From: Tautonia rosea
GTDB taxonomy: Bacteria; Planctomycetota; Planctomycetia; Isosphaerales; Isosphaeraceae
Direction: 5' to 3'
Length of the DNA stretch: 64,000 nt
Assembly (NCBI RefSeq): GCF_012958305.1
Contig: NZ_JABBYO010000017.1
Coordinates: 1 to 64,000 of the forward strand
Shown here: positions 26,908 to 36,867 of the stretch, in pieces
Layout of the letters: each line of letters begins with the position of its first letter
How positions within the stretch are numbered: position 1 is the first letter of the stretch
Position numbers and translations under genes: made by a program
The notes under the pieces: generated by a model
Seen by the model: the letters and a program-made list of their open reading frames with translations, nothing else
Told to the model about the DNA's origin: nothing
The model's database searches: none

Positions 26908-27009
26908 CGTCGATTCCCCCCGGTCCTGGCCCCGCAAACCGGCCCGCACCATCGCGGGCCCCTGGATATGGAGAATTGTACCAAAAACAGACGCGAGGAC
27001 CCGTTCAAA

Positions 27010-27222
27010 TCAGCTCGCCGGTCCAGGGGGACGTGGCAACGCCCCCGTCTCGACCCAGTGACCCACCAGCGTCGAGAGTTGGCCCAGGCACTCGGTCAGG
27101 CGATCCACCTTCTCGCCGAGCGCCCGGTCATTCTCGCCGAGCGTCCGCAAGTGGTCGGCAACCCCCTTCATCGTGTCCTCGAACTCCCGCCGCGATACCA
27201 CCTCACCCGATTGATCACTCAT
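27010..27222 (-). CDS. Small coiled-coil protein, 70 aa
   Basis: ATG 27222 with GGGAG about 10 bases upstream on the leftward strand. The heptad-like helix SRREFEDTMKGVADHLRTLG and GENDRALGEKVDRLTECLGQ suggests a coiled coil, followed by a proline tail. It lies directly upstream of the tape-measure gene and is probably co-transcribed. Function unknown. Confidence 0.6.
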   Translation of the reverse strand: MSDQSGEVVSRREFEDTMKGVADHLRTLGENDRALGEKVDRLTECLGQLSTLVGHWVETGALPRPPGPAS

Positions 27223-27305
27223 CTCGATTCCGCTCCCTTCGTTCTTTGTGCCGCACCCTTCTCATTCTCCGAGCCGAAACAACGTTTTTGGCTGTCCGAA
27301 ACGGT

Positions 27306-27485
27306 TCACTCGGATTCTTCCCGTTCGATGCGCTTCAGTTCCTTGATGACGGTCGAGCGGACCCATGCGGCGACGGCCAGGCCGCTCTCATCGGCGACGG
27401 CCTTGATCCGTTCCATCAGCTCGGAGTCGAGCCTCATCCGCAGTTCCACCTTCTCCTCGGCCTTGATCATCTTCTTGCGTCCCAT
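27306..27485 (-). CDS. Ribbon-helix-helix (Arc/CopG-type) DNA-binding protein
   Basis: 59 residues from ATG 27485 (MGRKKMIKAEEKVELRM). The pattern beta strand VELRMRLDS, helix ELMERIKAVADESGLAV and helix AAWVRSTVIKELKRIE is the RHH fold. Such proteins act as repressors or antitoxins; no toxin is adjacent, so a repressor of the divergent promoter region (27486-27694) is more likely. It is the first gene of the leftward block carrying tape measure and terS and may control it. Confidence 0.75.
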   Translation of the reverse strand: MGRKKMIKAEEKVELRMRLDSELMERIKAVADESGLAVAAWVRSTVIKELKRIEREESE

Positions 27486-27611
27486 CGTCGTTGTCTCTCG
27501 CATGCGGTGCGTCGGATTATCCAACGCCAGCGTATCCGATGCGGATGACTTGCTGATAGTGTACGGTGTTCATCATCCAAAATCAATCCGCAAAAAATCC
27601 CCACTAGACCG

Positions 27612-27640
27612 TTGACGACTCCATAACTTGCGGATACTAT
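27612..27640 (+). promoter_or_regulatory. Sigma70-like promoter with GCGGAT operator-like repeats
   Basis: TTGACG (27612-27617), a 17-base spacer, then TACTAT (27635-27640), reading right toward 27695. GCGGAT or its complement recurs nearby: TATCCGATGCGGAT around 27533-27546, AATCCGC near 27587, and TGCGGATAC at 27629-27637 inside the spacer and -10. These could be operators for the RHH protein encoded just to the left. Confidence 0.55.
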
Positions 27641-27694
27641 ATCCTCAGACGTGAGCGGCAGAGACTCACGCGAGGCAACGGATGAGCAACACCG

Positions 27695-27973
27695 ATGACC
27701 ACGACCTTTGCCGACATGCTGGCCCGGCTGGAACGCTGCGAGGACCCGGCCCGGCTGGAACACTATGCCGATGAGGCCAACGTCCGAGAGTGGAACGATG
27801 ACCGCGGTGGGACGCATTCGTGGTGCGTCCTGGTCATGGGCGCTCAGGGCCGGTGCTTCCGCCTGGTGTCGAGCAACCCGGCCGGGATGCGAGAGGGAGA
27901 GGCCCGGTCATGGGCCTATGCGGTCAGGAGCAAGGCCGGTGAACGGCTGGCCGCGATGCTCCAACCGGCCTGA
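27695..27973 (+). CDS. Hypothetical protein, 92 aa
   Basis: ATG 27695, first gene downstream of the rightward promoter. Sequence includes MLARLERCEDPARLEHYADE, DRGGTHSWCVLVMGAQGRCF and an Arg/Ala C-terminus. No family recognised. Followed after 43 bases by another small gene; probably an early accessory gene of the element. Confidence 0.6.
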   Translation: MTTTFADMLARLERCEDPARLEHYADEANVREWNDDRGGTHSWCVLVMGAQGRCFRLVSSNPAGMREGEARSWAYAVRSKAGERLAAMLQPA

Positions 27974-28016
27974 CCAGACGAGAGAGACTCACCCCACCCG
28001 AACCGAGGACCGAACG

Positions 28017-28229
28017 ATGACCGACGCACAACGCCACGAAGCCCTGACCGTCAGCATTCGCCAGCTCACCGAGGGCATGGCCGACGCACGGGACCGTTGC
28101 TTGGCCGCCTCCGAACGTGGCGACCATCGGACGGCGGACTTTGCTCTCGCAAGCTACGAGCGCATGAAGGAGCGGCGGGAGTACCTTCAGGCGCGGCTTG
28201 AAGAACTCGAAACCGTCCTGAGCAACTGA
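28017..28229 (+). CDS. Small helical protein, 70 aa
   Basis: ATG 28017 with GAGG about 10 bases upstream; the frame is open far upstream but that part overlaps the previous gene. The product (RHEALTVSIRQLTEGMADAR, ALASYERMKERREYLQARLE) is almost entirely helical and probably a coiled coil. Function unknown. Confidence 0.6.
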   Translation: MTDAQRHEALTVSIRQLTEGMADARDRCLAASERGDHRTADFALASYERMKERREYLQARLEELETVLSN

Positions 28230-28322
28230 CCAGACCGGAAAAGAGAGAGGGGCCTCGGGTGGTGACACACCCGAAGCCCCGGCGACTTCCCCCACAACCC
28301 GCAAAGATCAGGAGTCAGTCTG

Positions 28323-28730
28323 ATGAGCATTCTCACCCGAACCACCGCCGATGTCCAGCCGATCGAGTGGCACACCGATGAGCCGACCCCGTTGGACGTG
28401 ATGATCGCCCCGGCCGAGGACACGGTGACCACCTTCCCTGGTGACGCCGAGACGATCGCCGATCTGATCAACGGCTCGGACCTTGAAGCCCCTCGGTTCG
28501 ACCGCTACGTCGTTGAGCCCCGCTTTCTCCGCCTCTTGAACCAGGACGGCTACGTGGTGAAGGACCGGAGCCTTGACGGCCTGGTCGTCTGGTTCAGCGT
28601 CGATCGCAAGGCTTGTGAGGACCATTGCACTGACCTCAATGCCGAGGACTGGCCGGACCTCGGCGAGTGGTGGAAGACTCAAGCCCCCTCGGAACACTTC
28701 GACCGGCCCGTCAGGACTGTCACCCTGTAA
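28323..28730 (+). CDS. Hypothetical protein, 135 aa
   Basis: ATG 28323, with AGGAG about 10 bases upstream. Acidic; includes TTADVQPIEWHTDEPTPLDV, FLRLLNQDGYVVKDRSLDGL and EDWPDLGEWWKTQAP. No domain recognised. The stop overlaps a half-site (TGTAACG) of the element's palindromic repeat. Confidence 0.65.
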   Translation: MSILTRTTADVQPIEWHTDEPTPLDVMIAPAEDTVTTFPGDAETIADLINGSDLEAPRFDRYVVEPRFLRLLNQDGYVVKDRSLDGLVVWFSVDRKACEDHCTDLNAEDWPDLGEWWKTQAPSEHFDRPVRTVTL

Positions 28731-28800
28731 CGACGAGACTCCCCGCCCGGTCGACACCATGCCGACCGGGCATCACCCCTGTAGCCCTGGAGATGCCCCC

Positions 28801-29109
28801 ATGACCACGACCACCGCAATCAATCAGTGGGACGGTTCCGCCACGCCGAGCACGACGTTCCAGCCCGGCCCCCTGGAGCACCACCGCTCGTTCCTGCTCT
28901 GGAGCCGAGAGCCTGGTGCGACGACCGCCACCATCGACCACCATGTCTACGGCAGCGTTACACTCGATGACGCCATCGGCCAGGCCGTGCGCGACCTGGA
29001 GCCCGGCGAGACGCCCTTCGAGCTGGTCGTCACCGAAGGGCCGACCGTCCGCGCCCTGGTCCGCCTGACCGCCGAGGGGCCGACCGTCGAACGGTTCGAC
29101 CAGGTGTAA
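28801..29109 (+). CDS. Hypothetical protein, 102 aa
   Basis: ATG 28801, GGAG about 10 bases upstream. Contains SFLLWSREPGATTATIDHHV and LVVTEGPTVRALVRLTAEGP, a likely small beta-rich fold. Its TAA stop lies inside a TGTAACGGCGTTACA palindrome. Function unknown. Confidence 0.6.
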   Translation: MTTTTAINQWDGSATPSTTFQPGPLEHHRSFLLWSREPGATTATIDHHVYGSVTLDDAIGQAVRDLEPGETPFELVVTEGPTVRALVRLTAEGPTVERFDQV

Positions 29110-29177
29110 CGGCGTTACATCCATCCATGCTTGTAACGCCGTTACAAGCATGCAGTCACTCTTGTAACGCCGTTACA
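29105..29177. repeat. Three copies of the TGTAACGsCGTTACA palindrome
   Basis: Copies at 29105-29119 (central G), 29132-29146 and 29163-29177 (central C). The middle copy extends to a perfect 27-base palindrome (29126-29152, arms CATGCTTGTAACG and its complement). Centre spacings are 27 and 31 bases. Matches the two copies at 22874-22925. Confidence 0.9.
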
Positions 29178-29248
29178 GTGTTCCACTCCCAATCACCTTC
29201 ACCCGCCCCGGTCGAGTCGGCCGGGCTTTCACTCAGGAGATGATCGCG

Positions 29249-29575
29249 ATGGAAAACCCGAACGATGGCTTGATGGACTTCGTTGCGGAGCACGTCGAGA
29301 TGAAGTATTTGCAGGCCAAAGAGTCTGGGATGAGCGATCCCGTTGTGCTGGTCCTCTCACCTCCGGCCAGTAGCAAGGGCGATCCAGGCGAACCGGTCCC
29401 GATCACGATCAGCGCCCTTGAACGAACCGAGGCCCTCGAATGGCTCGCAAGCTGGGAACCGAGGGCTGTCGAGTTGGCCCGGTCAACGGTTTCTCCTGAC
29501 CGCCCCATCACGGTCATGGTGGGCAGCTCGGAAGGGTTTACGATTTACGATCGGGCCATCTGCACCGAGGTGTGA
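29249..29575 (+). CDS. Hypothetical protein, 108 aa
   Basis: ATG 29249 chosen because AGGAG (29235-29239) is 9 bases upstream; the ATG at 29240 is too close. Contains MDFVAEHVEMKYLQAKESGM, VPITISALERTEALEWLASW and SPDRPITVMVGSSEGF. No family recognised. Downstream of the three-copy palindrome cluster, which may control it. Confidence 0.6.
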   Translation: MENPNDGLMDFVAEHVEMKYLQAKESGMSDPVVLVLSPPASSKGDPGEPVPITISALERTEALEWLASWEPRAVELARSTVSPDRPITVMVGSSEGFTIYDRAICTEV

Positions 29576-29782
29576 AACCACTCGCTTGTCCCGTTGATCT
29601 CAGTGAGCCCCAGCCGCTCCACTCCCGGAGTCGTCGGGGCTTTCTCGTGCGCTCGCCTCAGGCCTCTGTGATCTTCCGAGGCTCGCCCTGGTCGTCGTCG
29701 ATCAGGTAGACCGGGAGCTTGGCCCGGGCGGAACGCGTTCCGCCGGGGCTTGCCCGAATCAGGAGCGATCCGCTTCGGAGAA

Positions 29783-30397
29783 TCAGGCCCGGAACGGCTC
29801 TTGTGCCGAGAACCGTCCGTGATAACCCTTTGAGGGAACTTCACGGACCTCTTCGCGGATCAACTGGCAGATGGGCATGCCGGTCGCGAGGTAGACAACA
29901 AATTCACCGAGATTAAAGATTTCCAACTGGATTGGCAGGCCGGGTGTTTCGGGCTCTTTTTTGTTGAACCCAAACCCGGCATGGATTGTTGGAGCTGTAA
30001 CGTGGACACCGATCCCCAGCCGGGCAAGGCTGCTTTTACCCTCAACCCGGGCCGCAATCCGGGATCTCTCGGGGAGGTAGATTCGCTCGCGAGTGTAGCC
30101 CAAAACGAAGCACTTTGGATGCAACGCGAAACCATCACGCGGGATCGCTATCTTCTCCGCAAAGTGCTCGTCTTCGGCCATTTCCGTGACGTTAAACCCG
30201 TCCCTGGCCGGGTAGACCGACTTGGGGCCGCCGGGTTCACCTGAAGGCAAAGGCCTCGACGTCTTCCATCGTACCATTACACCATGAAGGGTTAGATCGA
30301 TCGCGGTCGAGGACCACAACTCCGCGTTGGGTCGCGGATTAATGATGAGTTGTTTGTCTTCGAGTGCGGCCTCGATTTCGCGATCAGAGAGTATCAT
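29783..30397 (-). CDS. dCTP deaminase-like protein of the element
   Basis: 204 residues. The trimeric dCTP deaminase/dUTPase signature is clear: VEGKSSLARLGIGVHVTAPT followed by IHAGF, with the catalytic glutamate in RVEGKSS and serine/arginine ligands next to it. Upstream, STAIDLTLHGVMVRW and FVLGYTRERIYLPERSRIAA match family strands. The C-terminus ends GYHGRFSAQEPFRA. Dcd makes dUTP from dCTP; phage-encoded or defence-type members lower dCTP. In this element it could supply nucleotides, act against a rival phage, or take part in derepression. Its start overlaps the upstream 103-aa gene (ATGA at 30394-30397), so the two are translationally coupled. Confidence 0.85.
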   Translation of the reverse strand: MILSDREIEAALEDKQLIINPRPNAELWSSTAIDLTLHGVMVRWKTSRPLPSGEPGGPKSVYPARDGFNVTEMAEDEHFAEKIAIPRDGFALHPKCFVLGYTRERIYLPERSRIAARVEGKSSLARLGIGVHVTAPTIHAGFGFNKKEPETPGLPIQLEIFNLGEFVVYLATGMPICQLIREEVREVPSKGYHGRFSAQEPFRA

Positions 30398-30705
30398 GCA
30401 ACAGCTCCCGAATCCTTGGCGACCTCGTGACGGAGCGACTCAAACGCGACCCACATTCGATTAGCACCGGAGTCCGCTTCCGCCGGCAACTCGATGAGTA
30501 CCCGACGTTGCCTGCGATCAATTTCGACGATTCCGACTGAGAGGAACTGATCATCTCCGTATTCGTTGATCAGAGCTGGTGTGACTTGGACGAATTGAGA
30601 GCGTCCACTGATATCCTGAACGCGGGCGGCAACGCCGTCGGGCAGCAATCCGCCCGGAATGACTTTGCATCGAACCTCGGGATAGTAGAGAGCTTCGGCA
30701 GCCAT
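30394..30705 (-). CDS. Hypothetical protein coupled to the dCTP deaminase, 103 aa
   Basis: Beta-rich product with YYPEVRCKVIPGGLLPDGVA, VQDISGRSQFVQVTPALINE and RRVLIELPAEADSGANRMWV. It ends in a 4-base overlap with the dcd-like gene and shares its message. A GAGGAA-type ribosome site precedes ATG 30705. No family recognised; the conserved coupling suggests a partner of the deaminase. Confidence 0.65.
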   Translation of the reverse strand: MAAEALYYPEVRCKVIPGGLLPDGVAARVQDISGRSQFVQVTPALINEYGDDQFLSVGIVEIDRRQRRVLIELPAEADSGANRMWVAFESLRHEVAKDSGAVA

Positions 30706-31123
30706 ATTACGGTTCCTCCATCATCGGTCACGTCATTATGGACGTGGGTCCACTATGACGGGCGCCACCGTGTTAAGCAACGCCCCGGCTCATGATTCCT
30801 TCAGGCGGCCGGATACCTGCCCCATTGCGGATTGAAGGGCGGCCTGGGGATACCTCAAAGTTCTAACGCCGGCAAGCCCTATTCCAGGTTCTAGGGCGCC
30901 CCGGCAAGCCCTTAGCAGACCATTACGCTCGATGGCGTTAATCTTCAGCTACACGACGAAACCGATGCAAAGTGTTACCACCGACTACCATTCATCGGCC
31001 GTGAGTACCACGATAATCCGCGATTCTGTGCGACGAGATGCGACGGATTGCAACCGGCCGAGGAACGGTGTAAATTGCTCAGTATCGGACACTTCGGGCT
31101 GAACAGATGCGTCCGGACGTGGA
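30706..31123. other. Right end of the element, no gene recognised
   Basis: About 420 bases between the dcd pair and attR. It must contain the leftward promoter of that pair. A GGCAAGCCCT motif is repeated (near 30870 and 30903) beside TTCTA(G/A) steps. No coding frame stands out. Confidence 0.4.
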
Positions 31124-31169
31124 CCCTGATAAGGGTGAGGTCCCAGGTTCGAATCCTGGTGCGCCCATT
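31124..31169 (+). repeat. attR, displaced 3' half of tRNA-Ile
   Basis: Base-for-base copy of 19065-19110. Only the anticodon-loop-to-acceptor half is present; the 5' half upstream does not form a tRNA, so this is a scar and not a second gene. Confidence 0.95.
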
Positions 31170-31222
31170 TCGAAATGTCTCCTTCATTGTCGATACGTGA
31201 TTTGTCAACGAGGAATTACATG

Positions 31223-31245
31223 AAGCCCCAGCGGGGCTTTTTTTT
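31223..31245 (+). terminator. Rho-independent terminator
   Basis: Stem AAGCCCC / GGGGCTT with an AGC loop, followed by a run of T. It lies 54 bases beyond attR and was probably the original terminator of tRNA-Ile before the element separated them. Confidence 0.85.
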
Positions 31246-31386
31246 ATTACTTCAGTGATGCGACTCACCACGATCGCGAGAGGGACCGCGAGCGATCGAA
31301 TACGGCGCAGCAAACAGAACCGACCATCCGTCACGAACCACGGAACGATCGGTCCTGGGAGTGAATAAGCCTTCGGCCGGAGCGAA

Positions 31387-31899
31387 TCAGTCGTCATCCT
31401 CGTCGATGTCGTCGTCGTCGTCCTCGTCGATCTCCTCCTCCTCGTCTTCGGGCTCGGTGTCGACCTCAAGCTCGGCGTCGGGGACGGCTTTGGGAGGAGG
31501 GGCAGTGGTGCGGGTGATTGAAGCGCCGAGACCGGGGGCGTCGTCGGGCATCGGTTCCTTGGCCTTCTGAACGAAGTAGGTGCCTTTGCCCTTGGCGTTC
31601 AGTTCCTCGGCCTTGACTTCAGCTTCGGCTTTTTGAGCAAAGTCGAAGGTGGCGACGGTTTTGAAGGCGTCGCTCACGACGTTCCAGACAATGCGCATAC
31701 GAGCGGCCGGCTTCACGGCCTTGGTCGTCTTGGCCTTGCTCTTGGCGGGAGCCTTCTTCTTTTTCGGCTTCCGCTCGACCTCCTCGTCATCATCGGTGTC
31801 ATCGACGATGGCGGCGGCGTCGTCCTCGACGGGGTCGAGGTCTTCGGCAGCTTCGTACTGACGACGTAACTCCAAACGATTTTTCGGCTTGCCGGCCAT
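31387..31899 (-). CDS. Hypothetical protein with lysine-rich linker and acidic tail
   Basis: 170 residues from ATG 31899 (MAGKPKNRLELRRQYEA), with CGAAGGA 9-10 bases upstream; ATG 31905 is a near alternative. A KPKKKKAPAKSKAKTTKAVK linker leads into a small domain (MRIVWNVVSDAFKTVATFDF, AQKAEAEVKAEELNAKGKGT), then a tail ending in an almost pure Asp/Glu run. The domain looks like a conserved planctomycete protein of unknown function; the charge pattern suggests nucleic-acid or ribosome association, which is speculation. Confidence 0.75.
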   Translation of the reverse strand: MAGKPKNRLELRRQYEAAEDLDPVEDDAAAIVDDTDDDEEVERKPKKKKAPAKSKAKTTKAVKPAARMRIVWNVVSDAFKTVATFDFAQKAEAEVKAEELNAKGKGTYFVQKAKEPMPDDAPGLGASITRTTAPPPKAVPDAELEVDTEPEDEEEEIDEDDDDDIDEDDD

Positions 31900-32056
31900 G
31901 GGCATGATCCTTCGTCGGGGCGATGGCCACTGCAGTCGGCGATCAGAAGGCGAGCGGCTCGGAGTGCGAAGGCACCCGGATACCGTTGGCCAACACGTTC
32001 CAGCGGGCATTCTAACCAAGCGAGCGCGCGATTGCCTAGGCACCGCGACCGTCGGC

Positions 32057-32440
32057 TCAGGCGGCTCGCCCCAGCCACCGACCAACGTGCTCCAACAGCA
32101 CTTCGGGATGATACGGTTTGGTCAGGTAGTGGTCGATTCCCAGCAGTCGCAACGCAATCTCATGCTCATCGAGCACTGCGGCGCTGCAGATGATCACCGG
32201 ATGCTCCGGCCATCGACCTCGAAGGCTCCGGCACACATCGACCCCCGAGAGTCGGGGTAAATTCAGGTCGACCAGGGCGAGGTCGAATGGACCATCCTCG
32301 TCAATGCGCCGTAACGCCTCGGGGCCGTCAGCAGCCTCAACCACCGAAAATCCCGAGCTTTGCAAGAACTGTGAGACGAGGGTACGCAATAGGTCCTCGT
32401 CTTCGACGAGCAGTAGCGTGCCGTCGCGATCCGTCGGCAT
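32057..32440 (-). CDS. Single-domain response regulator (CheY-like)
   Basis: 127 residues from ATG 32440, preceded by GAGGAGG. A complete receiver domain: LLLVEDEDLLRTLVSQFLQS (acidic pocket), LALVDLNLPRLSGVDVCRSL (phospho-acceptor Asp in VDLNLP), VIICSAAV (the conserved Ser/Thr position is Ser) and HYLTKPYHPEVLLEHV (Lys). No output domain, so it acts by protein contact. No histidine kinase is adjacent; the nearest in the window is at 59790-61382. Confidence 0.9.
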   Translation of the reverse strand: MPTDRDGTLLLVEDEDLLRTLVSQFLQSSGFSVVEAADGPEALRRIDEDGPFDLALVDLNLPRLSGVDVCRSLRGRWPEHPVIICSAAVLDEHEIALRLLGIDHYLTKPYHPEVLLEHVGRWLGRAA

Positions 32441-32609
32441 CGGCGATCCCTCCTCAGAGCATCCTTGCCCTGGGCGGTACTCTAGCGACCGGAGCGATCC
32501 GCGCCCACTCGGGAATCTCAAAAATGCGTGTGCCGTTCCCTGATCCGAAGTCTTCGGATCGAGTCGGTTCAGATTCGATTCCGAGGCCGACACCCAAGAT
32601 GATCTGAGG

Positions 32610-32912
32610 TTACAGCAGCCGGGAATCGCCCGGTAACGTCATCGAAACCGAACGCGTGTGATGCCCCGACAGGCTCGCAAGAGACCCCGGTCCCGGTCGA
32701 GGATCGCCCGCCTGACCATCGGCCGTTCGAGGTCGACGATCCACTCCGAGCACCTGACAGAGCCAGGCGATCACGATGTGCTTCGTCACGCTCAGGCCCA
32801 GCAAGCCGGCCAGCGTGCCAAAACGAAAAATCCAGAGATTCAGCGCGATCCCCGCCACCACGATCAACAGGGCTGTCACGCTCAATTGAAGAGGCAAGCG
32901 TTGCATAACCAT
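32610..32912 (-). CDS. Small membrane protein, unknown
   Basis: 100 residues; ATG 32912 or 32906. Hydrophobic segments [20 protein letters not shown] and [20 protein letters not shown] would be membrane helices, followed by a polar Arg/Pro/Gly-rich tail that may be out of the original frame. No clear ribosome site. Divergent from the nuoBCD gene with about 290 bases between. Confidence 0.5.
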   Translation of the reverse strand: MVMQRLPLQLSVTALLIVVAGIALNLWIFRFGTLAGLLGLSVTKHIVIAWLCQVLGVDRRPRTADGQAGDPRPGPGSLASLSGHHTRSVSMTLPGDSRLL

Positions 32913-33206
32913 ATTATGGGCCTCCCCGGACCGCCCGGAAAGGGAGCGACTGGATCGAGATCGGCCCTCAGACTACAATTCGTCGCGCACGGTCGGCTCA
33001 ATCCTCCCCGGTGTTTGCACAGGCTGCAAACCTCCCTGGGAACAAGCGCCGAACCGAAGGCTCGGCCGTCATCCGGTCCGAACCCTGACGCCCTGCATGG
33101 CGTCTGGTCAATCTGTTCCCCTTGCCGATTCCGTCCGAACCGCCGCCCGACGCGGCCCCGGGCACCAACGCCCCCGTCCCTCGCCGAAGTCAGGGCAATA
33201 CGACCC

Positions 33207-35927
<2,721 letters not shown>

Positions 35928-35937
35928 GGAGAGCGCG

Positions 35938-36132
35938 ATGAAGGTTCGGGACGTGATCAAGAGACTTCTCGACGATGACTGGTATCAGGATTCGCAAAAG
36001 GGCAGCCATCGTCACTTCAAGCACCCGTCGAAGCCCGGCAAGGTCACGGTCCCAGGCAAGATGTCCGACGACGTTCCCGAGGGCACGCTCAAAAGCATCT
36101 GGAAACAGTCAGGTCTCGGAGAAAACTCATGA
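35938..36132 (+). CDS. hicA: HicA-type mRNA interferase toxin
   Basis: 64 residues, ATG 35938 with GAGGAGAG overlapping the nuoBCD stop region. MKVRDVIKRLLDDDWYQDSQ, then GSHRHFKHP with the catalytic histidine, KVTVPGKMSDDVPEGTLKSI: the compact dsRBD-like HicA fold. HicA cleaves mRNA and is normally neutralised by a HicB antitoxin encoded next to it. Here the next gene, overlapping by 4 bases, does not look like HicB. It sits inside the nuo cluster. Confidence 0.88.
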   Translation: MKVRDVIKRLLDDDWYQDSQKGSHRHFKHPSKPGKVTVPGKMSDDVPEGTLKSIWKQSGLGENS

Positions 36133-36416
36133 ACCCTCACGCTGTAGCCCCAAATGAAGCCGTCGAGCAGGACCGTCAGCGACGAATTGCCGAACTCAAC
36201 GCCGAAGAGGGTTCGGATTGGGTCGATCGCTACAAACCCGGATCGTTCGGCTGTCACGAGTTACTCGATCGGACCTTGATCCTGGCGAATGCGATCGAAG
36301 CACAGTTGCTTGATCACCCTTCCTGCGTGACGAATCAAGAATGGTACGCCCTGGCCGAACGCGCCGCGACCGCCCTCCAGGAGCTTTACCAGCGGATCGG
36401 TGCCGAACACCTCTGA
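36129..36416 (+). CDS. Hypothetical protein in the antitoxin position after HicA
   Basis: 95 residues, start overlapping the hicA stop (ATGA). Sequence VDRYKPGSFGCHELLDRTLI, EAQLLDHPSCVTNQEWYALA and ALQELYQRIGAEHL is helical and, from memory, resembles a recurrent planctomycete family of unknown function; it lacks the HicB N-terminal strand pattern and DNA-binding domain. It could be an unrelated passenger or a non-standard antitoxin. Confidence 0.7.
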   Translation: MNPHAVAPNEAVEQDRQRRIAELNAEEGSDWVDRYKPGSFGCHELLDRTLILANAIEAQLLDHPSCVTNQEWYALAERAATALQELYQRIGAEHL

Positions 36417-36446
36417 TTATCGACAACGTGACCCCGAGAACGGCCA

Positions 36447-36532
36447 GGAACTCCTGGAACGCGGAACGCGAAGGGATTCGCGTCCTCGTGTTCGATCCCG
36501 AGTCTGAGGAGGTTCTTCAGTGGGTACCCTAG
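36447..36532 (+). pseudogene. xisH C-terminal remnant
   Basis: The frame reading NSWNAEREGIRVLVFDPESE then EVLQWVP and stop resembles the C-terminus of XisH (a GIRLLVFDPxxExIxQW-type ending). The rest of xisH, including its nuclease-like core, is missing; upstream sequence in the same frame does not match. It directly abuts and overlaps the xisI start, the normal xisH-xisI layout. Confidence 0.55.
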
Positions 36533-36855
36533 ACGACGATCGGCAACTGGTCGAACGCATCTTGACCGAGCATGCCTCGACCCCGTTCTCTGACTGCGAG
36601 ATCACCCAGCAACTGGTCTTCGACCGCGAACGAGACCATTACATGATCTTGCTGGTCGGCCGCCAGGGCGATCGTCGGATCCATGGACCCCTGGTTCACA
36701 TCGACCTGATCGACGGCAAGTTCTGGATCCAGTACGACGGAATTGAATACGGCATCGCCCAGGATCTGCTCGACGCCGGCATCCCGAAAGATCGAATCGT
36801 CCTCGGCTATAAGTCCCCCGAACTCCGGCCGCACACCGGATTCGCCGTGGCGTGA
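36520..36855 (+). CDS. xisI: XisI family protein
   Basis: 111 residues from GTG 36520, with GAGGAGG about 6 bases upstream. ERILTEHASTPFSDCEITQQ, VFDRERDHYMILLVGRQGDR, HGPLVHIDLIDGKFWIQYDG and DLLDAGIPKDRIVLGYKSPE give an end-to-end match to XisI, named for control of fdxN-element excision in cyanobacteria but widespread as an xisH-xisI pair of unclear general role. Only a fragment of xisH remains here. Placed between nuoBCD and nuoI. Confidence 0.9.
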   Translation: MGTLDDDRQLVERILTEHASTPFSDCEITQQLVFDRERDHYMILLVGRQGDRRIHGPLVHIDLIDGKFWIQYDGIEYGIAQDLLDAGIPKDRIVLGYKSPELRPHTGFAVA

Positions 36856-36867
36856 AAGGTTGGAACA

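Larger units (their letters stand above)
19065..31169 (+). mobile_element. tRNA-Ile-integrated phage-satellite-like element, 12,059 bp
   Basis: Bounded by identical 46-bp direct repeats (19065-19110 and 31124-31169), offset 12,059 bases. An intact integrase gene starts 119 bases inside the tRNA end. Order: int (+), DUF1580-type HTH (+), 54-aa protein (+), P4-type primase (+), candidate origin, three small genes (+), then a leftward block (RHH, 70-aa protein, tape measure, small terminase), a rightward block of five small proteins, and a leftward dCTP-deaminase pair. No portal, capsid, large terminase, baseplate or lysis genes are visible. Size, site, int, HTH, primase and terS fit a PICI-type satellite (inference); a heavily reduced prophage is the alternative. 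Confidence 0.85.

Noticed and set aside
24883-27615. Long rightward open frame of about 910 codons
   Set aside because: It is antisense to the tape-measure and RHH genes, is Arg/His/Gly-rich and has no domain; a GC-frame shadow.
29658-29790. Leftward small frame ending AKLPVYLIDDDQGEPRKITE
   Set aside because: The ending looks protein-like, but I found no ATG or GTG start with a ribosome site after the dcd stop; left as a possible small gene with a non-standard start.
31124-31169. Second tRNA-Ile gene
   Set aside because: Only the 3' half of the cloverleaf is present; the upstream bases cannot form acceptor or D stems. It is the attR scar.
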